Shown piece after piece: positions 6,733 to 13,104 of a stretch of 16,760 nt of DNA. The notes under the pieces were generated by a model that worked only from the letters and a program-made list of their open reading frames with translations, searched no databases and was not told the DNA's origin. Origin of the DNA: Patescibacteria group bacterium. GTDB lineage: Bacteria; Patescibacteriota; Microgenomatia; Levybacterales; UBA12049. The first letter of the stretch is position 1. Each line of letters begins with the position of its first letter. Both the position numbers and the translations under genes were made by a program. The stretch is taken from positions 1 through 16,760 of the forward strand of contig JAHIGH010000104.1 in the NCBI GenBank assembly GCA_018900295.1, in the 5' to 3' direction.

Positions 6733-6815
6733 TTAACCCCCGATATGGTGTGAATCCTGAAATACCTGAATAATAGCGTTAAAAAATTTAAGGTTATAAT
6801 ATCCCCGGTTCGGGG
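6733..6815 (-). repeat. Coding remnant repeat, copy A, with adjacent hairpin
   Basis: The minus-strand reading gives IIQVFQDSHHIGG and a stop, a degraded match to copy C (IVQAFQDLRYIGELRQ). On the plus strand the conserved text goes on into GGTTATAAT (TATAAT at 6795-6800) and the hairpin CCCCG-GTT-CGGGG (6803-6815). Copy C has CCCAA-GGA-TTGGG in the same place. It sits just upstream of the nuclease-kinase cassette. Confidence 0.6.
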
Positions 6816-6822
6816 GGTAAAT

Positions 6823-6855
6823 TTCTACGGATCTCTACGGAATTAGTGCTATAAT
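6823..6855 (+). promoter_or_regulatory. Two 10-bp tandem repeats and extended -10 promoter before the nuclease-kinase operon
   Basis: TTCTACGGAT and CTCTACGGAA (6823-6842) are followed by TGCTATAAT (TATAAT at 6850-6855), an extended -10 element. The predicted leader to the ATG at 7004 is about 140 nt. It contains a ribosome-binding-like AAGGGAGT (6881-6888) and only short frames: a TTG-initiated 8-codon frame from 6892, and a 33-codon frame at 6899-7000 without an ATG near its start. Confidence 0.45.
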
Positions 6856-7003
6856 CAAAGCCACTTCCGATGGCAATATAAAGGGAGTAACTTGTGGTTT
6901 GAGAAAATTGTTCTGTGAAGGACAAAAAATACAAGAATTTTCTGCCCTCGAAAATAATAGGCTATCGATGTTATTGGGAATATCTGTTATATTAAAATAG
7001 ACT

Positions 7004-7720
7004 ATGAAATCTCCTATTACCTCATTGGCTTATATGGATTTGAAAAAAAGAAGGAGAACAGAAGGACCAGAGGCCGTTTTAGTGGATTCTTTTTTGAGTT
7101 CATTTGAAGACATGTTTAGAGAAAAACACCTAAAATTTTCAGTTTTTGTTGAACCCTATATTGACATAGGCTTTCCAGATATCATTGGTGTTTTGTGGGA
7201 TGAAAAGTCAACAAAAGTTTGGTCAAAAGAAAGGATGTTAATAAATAGTAAAGATATAAGGATATTAAACCACTTGAGCTTGCAAGACAAGCTCAAAAGC
7301 AATCTCGAAATTCATAGAGAATTAGGATATTCAGAAAAAGAGTTGGATAGAAGTATTACCAGATTGTACAATGCAGGCCTAATTACTTCGACAAGAAATA
7401 AGTATAAAGCATGTCATCTCAACAAAGTCTTTGCTCCTAGAAGAATAATAGCAATAGAGGCAAAAATGAATGACTGGAAAGGGGCTTTCAGACAAGCAAG
7501 AATCAATAAGTGGTTTGCTTCTGAGTCTTATGTGCTTTTTCCTGGTGAAACCGCAAGAAAAGATATTCTTGAGTATTCCAAGCTTAGTAAAATTGGAGTA
7601 ATTGCGAAGGAAATGAATCATTTTATTCATCTGTCCAGATCAGAAAAAATAAACATCCCGACATCTTACGGGTCATGGCTTATAAACGAATGGCTTATCA
7701 AGTCATTATATTACCAATAA
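7004..7720 (+). CDS. PD-(D/E)XK nuclease-like protein with inserted winged helix
   Basis: This is a 238-residue protein. The nuclease-like core reads FVEPYIDIGFPDIIGV (Asp59) and RRIIAIEAKMNDWKGAFRQA (Glu152-x-Lys154), the D...E-x-K pattern of PD-(D/E)XK enzymes. An extra Glu is at 23. Between the two halves, residues about 84-132 form a winged helix (DIRILNHLS, LGYSEKELDRSITRLYNAGLI). The insertion of a DNA-binding domain in the nuclease fold suggests a sequence-recognising or sensor nuclease. The stop is one base before the kinase start at 7722, so the genes are translationally linked. The cut would be in DNA if active; the target is unknown. Start choice rests on the ATG with no upstream in-frame alternative. 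Confidence 0.7.
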   Translation: MKSPITSLAYMDLKKRRRTEGPEAVLVDSFLSSFEDMFREKHLKFSVFVEPYIDIGFPDIIGVLWDEKSTKVWSKERMLINSKDIRILNHLSLQDKLKSNLEIHRELGYSEKELDRSITRLYNAGLITSTRNKYKACHLNKVFAPRRIIAIEAKMNDWKGAFRQARINKWFASESYVLFPGETARKDILEYSKLSKIGVIAKEMNHFIHLSRSEKINIPTSYGSWLINEWLIKSLYYQ

Positions 7721-7721
7721 A

Positions 7722-8585
7722 ATGAGTAAGCTAAATCTACAAGATGTATCATCTGCCTTTCCAAACATAACTAACATTAAATCTCTACCTTCGGGTGGAC
7801 AAAAAGAGGTTTTTGTCGGGGAAGATAAAAATGCCCACACTCTTGTAATTAAATTACTAGATAGTGTCAATAGTACAGAAAGATTACATCGTGAAATAGA
7901 AGCAGTCAGAATACTAAATTTTGATAGTATTCCTAAAATACTAGACCTTGGCGAAAAAGACATAAATGGAGAAAAGTATAATTATGTAATCGAAGAATAT
8001 ATTGATGGAGAAGACCTGGATACCCAACACAAAAAAGGAATTAAATTGAGCCTGCAGGAAATCACAAACTGCTTGGAAACCATATTAGAAATATGTGTTG
8101 GTGCTGAAAAAGAAGAAGTAAATATTGTGCATAGAGACATAAAACCTGCCAATATCATGTTAGACAAGCATGGGAAATTTTGGTTAATTGATTTTGGTAT
8201 TGCAAGACATCTGAAATTAGTTTCAGTAACTGATACAAACGCAAATCTAGGACCACACTCTCCTGGTTATTCTGCTCCAGAGCAATTTAGGAACATGAAG
8301 CGGGACATTGACATTCGAGCAGATCTTTTTAGTTTAGGTATGACAATGATATTTTTGATTTCAGGAAAAAATCCTTTTATTGAGGGCGCGAGAGATCAAT
8401 TAGATATTTTAAGACGTACAGAAACAATGTCTTTACCCCTTCTCACAATTCCTGGTGACACACAGAATCAACTGGCAACCTTTATCAATATATTAGCTGA
8501 CAAACATTTATCAAGGAGACCAAGGTCAGCAAAAGAAGCATTAGATTGGCTCAGGGCAATAAAGCCAACATTGCAGTATAATTAA
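7722..8585 (+). CDS. Hanks-type serine/threonine protein kinase
   Basis: This is a 287-residue kinase domain without membrane segment or extracellular part. Residues 24-30 (SGGQKEV) take the glycine-loop place and Lys44 (LVIKLL) is the ATP-binding lysine. HRDIKPANIM (137-146) is the catalytic loop with Asp139. DFG is at 157-159 and APEQ at 185-188, followed by RADLFSLGMTM. All key residues for activity are present. It is one base after the nuclease-like gene and three before the TIM-barrel gene, so it belongs to one operon with them. Opposite the operon lies a PP2C phosphatase gene, which makes reversible phosphorylation of an operon partner likely (inference). Confidence 0.93.
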   Translation: MSKLNLQDVSSAFPNITNIKSLPSGGQKEVFVGEDKNAHTLVIKLLDSVNSTERLHREIEAVRILNFDSIPKILDLGEKDINGEKYNYVIEEYIDGEDLDTQHKKGIKLSLQEITNCLETILEICVGAEKEEVNIVHRDIKPANIMLDKHGKFWLIDFGIARHLKLVSVTDTNANLGPHSPGYSAPEQFRNMKRDIDIRADLFSLGMTMIFLISGKNPFIEGARDQLDILRRTETMSLPLLTIPGDTQNQLATFINILADKHLSRRPRSAKEALDWLRAIKPTLQYN

Positions 8586-8588
8586 CTT

Positions 8589-9788
8589 ATGAAACTTTAC
8601 TTACAAATGGGGCATGGGATGATGGCACCAGCAGAAGAACTTTTAGGAAAATGGCATACAGGCACAGTAATACTTAGCCCTCGCGATTTAGATTATCAAC
8701 AAATGGAAAGATTCTCAGCTAAAGTAATTGAATTAGGTGGAGAAGTTTTGTGTGATCCGCAATTTTATCTTCCACGAGCAGATCACGAAGGGTTAACACA
8801 GCATACTTACTGGCCAAATGGTTATACGACTGCGGGATTTACAGATAGTCACTTAAAAGAAATGCTTAAAAAGCTATGGGAGGATTATTGTATAAAACTG
8901 AATGCGTCTGCTTTTATTTTGCCAGGTTGTTATGCTGCTGATATAGATCAAGATTGGTTAGATTATCATGATAAAATAATCAGTTCTTCAACCGAGTTTA
9001 GTGGGAAGCCGAAGTATGCAACTCTTTGCCTGTCATCAGATGTGATGAGGTCAGAAGAAAAAATTCATACACTTTTATCTCATATTGAACGATGGGCAGT
9101 AGAAGGCTTTTATATAGTACCAGAACACAAAGGAGTATATTTTATAGATGACCCATTATGGATGGTAAATTTAATGGATCTTTGTGCTGGTCTTAAGCTG
9201 CTGTCAAAGTTTGTGATAGTCGGTTACAGCAATCATCAATATTTACCTCTATCTTTAGCAGGGGCAGATGTCATTGCGTCGGGTACTTTTGTGAATACAA
9301 GAAAGTTTCCTCTAAGCAAATTTAGAGAAGATCTGGATAATACTCCAAGTAGAAGAAAGCCTTGGTATTATTCACCACAAGCATTGTCTGAATTTCAAGT
9401 TAGCTTTTTAGATATGGGACAAAGAGCTGGGATCCTGGATTTAATAAAAGCTGATCCAATTTTTGGTTCAGAATATGGAGATATTTTATTTACAGGAGCT
9501 AAGCCTACTGATACAGCATTTAAGGAAGGTAGAGCATTTAGACATTATTTACAATGCCTAAAAATGCAAGTTGAACAATCACGACGAGATACTTACAAAG
9601 AAACTTTAAATGGATTAAATATTCAACTTAATACAGCAGAGAGAATATTAACAGAGTGCCATAGTAAAGGCGTCTTTGGAAAATACAGAGATTTTTCTGA
9701 CATTGTTGATGTAAATAGAAGTGCCATAATTTTATTTGATAGCGTTAGAGGTTTTGTACTAAGTAGGGCATGGAATTCTAATCAATAA
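8589..9788 (+). CDS. Probable TIM-barrel protein, possibly TGT-like; function unknown
   Basis: This is a 399-residue protein. Alternating strands and helices are visible: MKLYLQMGHG, TGTVILSPRDL, GGEVLCDPQFYLP, ASAFILPGCYA, YATLCLSS, GFYIVPEH, KFVIVGYSNH and GADVIASGTF. Eight strand-like segments each followed by a helix suggest a TIM barrel. The tail GYSNHQYLPLSLAGADVIASG and a CDPQFY motif recall tRNA-guanine transglycosylase relatives. The zinc-binding Cys cluster of true TGT enzymes is not seen, so this is only a fold-level guess. Residues 320-399 are helical. It is the last gene of the nuclease-kinase operon, and its 3' end overlaps the convergent phosphatase gene by 11 bases. It may act on a nucleobase or be the substrate of the kinase; both ideas are untested. 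Confidence 0.6.
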   Translation: MKLYLQMGHGMMAPAEELLGKWHTGTVILSPRDLDYQQMERFSAKVIELGGEVLCDPQFYLPRADHEGLTQHTYWPNGYTTAGFTDSHLKEMLKKLWEDYCIKLNASAFILPGCYAADIDQDWLDYHDKIISSSTEFSGKPKYATLCLSSDVMRSEEKIHTLLSHIERWAVEGFYIVPEHKGVYFIDDPLWMVNLMDLCAGLKLLSKFVIVGYSNHQYLPLSLAGADVIASGTFVNTRKFPLSKFREDLDNTPSRRKPWYYSPQALSEFQVSFLDMGQRAGILDLIKADPIFGSEYGDILFTGAKPTDTAFKEGRAFRHYLQCLKMQVEQSRRDTYKETLNGLNIQLNTAERILTECHSKGVFGKYRDFSDIVDVNRSAIILFDSVRGFVLSRAWNSNQ

Positions 9789-10545
9789 TCTTCTGAACGA
9801 TTATCATACTTTGGTCGTCGAATGTTTTAGTAACTCGCTTCCCCAACTCATTAAGAAGGCCTTTTATTGGTAGCAGCAGATAATCCGACTCAACAAGGCT
9901 AACCACATCCCTTCTTTCGATAGATACCCCATCGGACGAAAAGACTAAGCAAAATCTATTACCTAATAGGTTTTTAGTTACTGATTCCTTAAAATACTTG
10001 GGAAGAAAACCAAAGCTATAATTTTGAACTACCCGGAATTCATTTTCTTGATAAATTTCGTTTATCCCAATATCTTCAGAACTACCCACAAACAGGACTT
10101 CCAAAACTTTTCTTTCTAAGTTAATATTCCCGAAAGTGAAGGTTGAAGCCCCGATAAAATTGGACTGCAGATAATCGCCTAATAATGTTTTTATACTATT
10201 TTTCCAGCCATTGATCTCTAAATATGGCAGAGTTTTTATAAGTTCTAAAGATAATTTTCCAGAATCATTCTTTTCTCGACCATCAACAATAGAGACACCA
10301 TCTGCAATACCAAATTTGATAACATTTTCGTGAATAAATATACCCAATGAATCTTGCGGTTTATGTGCTTTGTAATAAGAAGGATTGTGGTATAACACAA
10401 TAATACTGTTTTTGTATTTAATCCTAGTTACGTCTCCTATATCAGATTCATTCTGGCGGCTTTTTGAAAATTCTCCTGAAAAGCCAATAATATCCTCTGA
10501 TATAGAAAATTGTTTAGATGTGCTCTCTATGATTATGTCTTTCAT
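9778..10545 (-). CDS. PP2C-family protein phosphatase
   Basis: This is a 255-residue protein. The PP2C signature Asp residues are all visible: QDSLGIF (Asp65), IADGVS (Asp82-Gly83), GASTFTF (132-138), VFSSDGVS (Asp205-Gly206) and FDDQSMIIV (Asp243/244). The enzyme would remove phosphate from Ser/Thr using two metal ions. The sequence is diverged from housekeeping PP2C proteins and has no membrane segment. It is convergent with the kinase operon and ends 11 bases inside the last gene, a compact arrangement that suggests co-inheritance. GAGGAA lies directly before the ATG. The likely substrate is a product of the facing operon (inference). Confidence 0.82.
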   Translation of the reverse strand: MKDIIIESTSKQFSISEDIIGFSGEFSKSRQNESDIGDVTRIKYKNSIIVLYHNPSYYKAHKPQDSLGIFIHENVIKFGIADGVSIVDGREKNDSGKLSLELIKTLPYLEINGWKNSIKTLLGDYLQSNFIGASTFTFGNINLERKVLEVLFVGSSEDIGINEIYQENEFRVVQNYSFGFLPKYFKESVTKNLLGNRFCLVFSSDGVSIERRDVVSLVESDYLLLPIKGLLNELGKRVTKTFDDQSMIIVQKIID

Positions 10546-10627
10546 TTCCTCAGAGTAAATAAATGCTTATATTCAGGATTATAGCAAATATAAATGACTT
10601 GCTAAGAACTTCATATTAGAGATATGA

Positions 10628-10722
10628 CTAAAATAAGACGCACGAACGAGTATTTTGCAGTTTCTTTATCTCCTCCCACCTCTGCCTCAATTCTCCAATA
10701 TACGCAAATAATAAAATACCTG
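10628..10722 (-). repeat. Coding remnant repeat, copy B
   Basis: On the minus strand the frame reads IGELRQRWEEIKKLQ before a stop at 10628-10630. The stretch 10669-10695 is nearly identical to 12249-12275 of copy C, and the similarity continues to about 10720 with a single-base gap that breaks the frame. It lies between the PP2C gene and the HEPN-like gene. There is nothing else in 10546-10724. Confidence 0.7.
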
Positions 10723-10724
10723 TA

Positions 10725-11438
10725 TTAAATTTCTTCTTCTTTTATTTTTTTTCTAACGAGTTCCTGAATTTTTGGTAGGTATTTATTAACAATAACAATA
10801 TCTTCAGAACTAGAAATGGAAAAAGGTACTAAGTCTTTCTTGCTATTTTTGGAATGGGATAGCTTTATTCTTATCCATGTATAAATCGTAATATCATCTC
10901 CGTGGTTGTTCTTTTTCATCAATACCTTAGATTCCTGTATTTTTATCCAATCAGTTATTGGTTTTGTAGTTCCGTAACATTCAAGCACCCTATAGAAGTT
11001 TCTGTATCTTTCAAATAAGTTATTAGTATTAACAGCATCTCTATAGAGCCTGATAGGTCTTATCCTAAGATGTTTATTTTTAATGCTGCTTTCATAAGCA
11101 TTTTTGATAGTCGTTCCGTCTTTAACAATAAAAGCACTTCCTGAAATTGTGCGAGTTGTAGTCATTCCAGTTCCTCCAACCTCACCAACGGATACGTCAT
11201 CATTAAGGATATATTTTGAGTTATCTATCAGAGTGAGTTTTGCAAAAAAATCACTAAATAATTTATTTGCCTTCACGATTGCTTCTTCTTTTGTATTTGC
11301 CTCCACAATAGTTTTTATATGCCTTGCTTGTTGTTCTCCTTCAAAATCAGGTAAAAAAGTGAAGCTGCTAATTGTAAGACTTTTGCCATCAGGAATAGAT
11401 ATTCCACAAACTATTCGTTGGGTGACTAAAATTTTCAT
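10725..11438 (-). CDS. HEPN-like protein
   Basis: This is a 237-residue protein. The N-terminal half is mixed strands (ILVTQRIVCGISI, SLTISSFTFLP) with a helix (EEAIVKANKLFSDFF). The second half is helical: FERYRNFYRVLECYG, then WIRIKLSHSKN, which carries R190-x4-H195, the catalytic R-x4-6-H motif of HEPN RNases. The fatty helix before it supports the domain. HEPN proteins cut RNA in toxin-antitoxin, CRISPR and abortive-infection systems. It lies 16 bases downstream of the DUF2971-like gene, so they share an operon. An alternative is an inactive HEPN-fold protein or a MauJ-like protein. Confidence 0.6.
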   Translation of the reverse strand: MKILVTQRIVCGISIPDGKSLTISSFTFLPDFEGEQQARHIKTIVEANTKEEAIVKANKLFSDFFAKLTLIDNSKYILNDDVSVGEVGGTGMTTTRTISGSAFIVKDGTTIKNAYESSIKNKHLRIRPIRLYRDAVNTNNLFERYRNFYRVLECYGTTKPITDWIKIQESKVLMKKNNHGDDITIYTWIRIKLSHSKNSKKDLVPFSISSSEDIVIVNKYLPKIQELVRKKIKEEEI

Positions 11439-11454
11439 GGTAAAAATGTATTTT

Positions 11455-12132
11455 CTATATTTTTAAGTGTGAATGTATTACTTTTGTTCTTGGGATACCA
11501 TGCTTTTCCACAAATTGTGCCACTTGTTGTCTGAAATCTTCCAACTCAAAGGGTGAAATAATAATTTGTTCAATAACCTTAGCCCAGTCCACCTTAAAGG
11601 ACATAGCTTTTGTTGCAGTATTTCCTGAAATAACAGCCCTAAACTCTTTTTCAAAGTCAAATTTGGTATCTTTATGGACTATCAAATCATACATATTATC
11701 TTCTGGGTTTCTACTGCCATATTCTATTGTTCCTGCCCCAACAGTATATTCGGAATTTTCAACAAAAGCATCACGCAATTTTATAAAATTAGTTTGGATA
11801 GCAATTCCTTTATCTTTTGCGTGGCTTTTCCACATTTTCATTGACTCCTCTTCGTTTAAATAAAATGGGCATACAAAAACATATTTAGCTCCTTCTTGAG
11901 AAGCAAAGTCTCTCATGTTTTGCATATCTTTTTCACCAAATGCTTTGGGAGGATTCAGTGAAGCCTCAGCCAAAGCGGCCTCTCTTGGTTCACCTTTCCG
12001 TAAAGTATCAATGCTCGGAAAGTATAAATAGCGTTCTTCTAGAAGTGGCATAAACCATTTGTATGACATATATTTTGTGAGCTTTGCATTTTGATTTTTC
12101 GGTTCTTTTAATGATGGGTGGGTTTGGTACAC
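11455..12132 (-). CDS. DUF2971-like protein (GTG start)
   Basis: This is a 225-residue protein. It opens with a family-like KYMSYKWFMPLLEERYLYFP segment, followed by VCPFYLNEEESMKMWKSHAKDKGIAIQT, whose W-x-x-A-x-x-x-GIAI core is the DUF2971 signature in a diverged form. FEKEFRAVI and EQIIISPF correspond to later conserved strands. The frame begins with GTG at 12132. A TATAAT box is at 12143-12148 on the minus strand, only about 10 bases before it, so the transcript may be nearly leaderless. Met22 (MSYKWF) is a possible later start. It precedes the HEPN-like gene by 16 bases. Confidence 0.75.
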   Translation of the reverse strand: MYQTHPSLKEPKNQNAKLTKYMSYKWFMPLLEERYLYFPSIDTLRKGEPREAALAEASLNPPKAFGEKDMQNMRDFASQEGAKYVFVCPFYLNEEESMKMWKSHAKDKGIAIQTNFIKLRDAFVENSEYTVGAGTIEYGSRNPEDNMYDLIVHKDTKFDFEKEFRAVISGNTATKAMSFKVDWAKVIEQIIISPFELEDFRQQVAQFVEKHGIPRTKVIHSHLKI

Positions 12133-12142
12133 GACAAGCCCA

Positions 12143-12148
12143 ATTATA
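12143..12148 (-). promoter_or_regulatory. Predicted -10 box of the DUF2971-HEPN operon
   Basis: TATAAT on the minus strand, about 10 bases before the GTG start at 12132. No good -35 hexamer is seen 17 bases upstream. Confidence 0.4.
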
Positions 12149-12236
12149 GAACATGAGAGATTAATTTGATATTCTTATCTAGCGAAAGTTCTTCTTACAT
12201 AAAAGGAACTTAAAAAGAGACAGACAAAGGCTTAAC

Positions 12237-12350
12237 TTACAATCTTTTAATTTCCTCCCACCTCTGCCTCAATTCTCCGATATAGCGTAAATCTTGAAAT
12301 GCCTGTACAATTGAAGTGAAATCTATGGTTATATTAACCCAAGGATTGGG
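12237..12350 (-). repeat. Coding remnant repeat, copy C, with adjacent hairpin
   Basis: This is the best preserved copy. The minus strand reads NPWVNITIDFTSIVQAFQDL then RYIGELRQRWEEIKRL and a stop (12237-12239), the C-terminal tail of an unrecognised protein family. The plus strand also holds a TATATT box (12330-12335) and the hairpin CCCAA-GGA-TTGGG (12338-12350), equivalent to the CCCCG-GTT-CGGGG of copy A. The open frame runs into the start of the 79-bp repeat. Confidence 0.65.
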
Positions 12351-12426
12351 GAGCAATGAAAAGCATCTCATTACTGAAAAGATATGCCAAAATGTCAGGA
12401 GATAAAAAAATTCGCCTTGGATTAAC
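12348..12426. repeat. 79-bp perfect direct repeat, copy 2
   Basis: It is identical to 2006-2084, starting at GGGGAGCA and ending in the codons for GLTL. Unlike copy 1 it is not next to a tRNA: only the eight bases shared with the tRNA-Asn 3' end are present. A diverged extension runs to about 12542. Confidence 0.9.
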
Positions 12427-12538
12427 CCTTTCTCAGGCAGTAAGAAAAGTACGGCAAGACGGTATTAATGCTGCCCAACAAAAAACAACAAAACGTCTAA
12501 AAGAACTCGCGAAGATTGATCTTGAAAAATATTTTTGA
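12356..12538 (+). CDS. Small basic protein, intact copy 2
   Basis: This is a 60-residue protein rich in Lys and Arg (MKSISLLKRYAKMSGDKKIR, then LSQAVRKVRQDGINAAQQ and LKELAKIDLEKYF). No recognised family. GGGGAG immediately before the ATG could serve as a ribosome-binding site but partly overlaps the hairpin of copy C. The reading frame stops in the first bases of the RhuM relic. Copy 1 at 2014 is frameshifted, so this is the likely functional one, if either is. Confidence 0.55.
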   Translation: MKSISLLKRYAKMSGDKKIRLGLTLSQAVRKVRQDGINAAQQKTTKRLKELAKIDLEKYF

Positions 12539-13031
12539 AAGCGCTGAATTGCAAGAAAATTCAGTTACCGAGGAATTCTCGATAACCGCCAGTGATGGTA
12601 AAAAATATAAGACAAAGCACTATAATTTGGACGCGATTATTTCTGTAGGCTACCGTGTAAATTCTACCAAGGCAACCCTTTTCGTATCTGGGCCACAGAA
12701 AGGCTAAAAGAATACATTATTAAGGGCTTTACCATGGATGACGAACGGCTGAAAAACCCCAATACTATTTTTGGCAAAGATTATTTTGAAGAACAACTCG
12801 CTCGAATCAGAGATATACGAAGCAGCGAAAGGCGCATGTATCAGAAGATTACTGATATTTATGCGCAGTGCAGCGCCGATTATTCTCCTGAGAGTGATAT
12901 AACGTCACGAAGTCGCCGAAGCGCTGGCGCTTGAAGAATATAAAAAATACAACGCAAATCAAGATAAAAATTATATTTCCGATTTCGATAGGGAGGTAAA
13001 AAAGATTTTGGATTCTAAAAAGAAGAAATAA
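12514..13031 (+). pseudogene. RhuM-like gene relic (middle and C-terminus)
   Basis: The translation NIFESAELQENSVTEEFS, KHYNLDAIISVGYRVNS and, one frame later, RIWATERLKEYIIKGFTMD and DDERLKNPN are conserved parts of RhuM proteins. A single base is missing near 12678 (CTTTTCG for an expected CTTTTTCG), which shifts the frame. After YSPESDI, at about 12900, a large central part is absent and the RhuM C-terminus resumes (HEVAEALALEEYKKY, YISDFDREVKKIL), ending at 13029-13031. The N-terminus is replaced by the small basic gene. RhuM proteins carry Bro-like and other domains and are of uncertain role. Not functional here. Confidence 0.8.
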
Positions 13032-13104
13032 TTATTACTTTAATTTACACCCTCCAAATGTTAGAATTCAATTAATTTCAAATAATATAATTACTAAATA
13101 AATT

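Noticed and set aside
6899..7000. 33-codon TTG-initiated frame upstream of the nuclease gene
   Set aside because: Its spacing from the ribosome-binding-like sequence is poor and nothing supports translation; treated as leader sequence.
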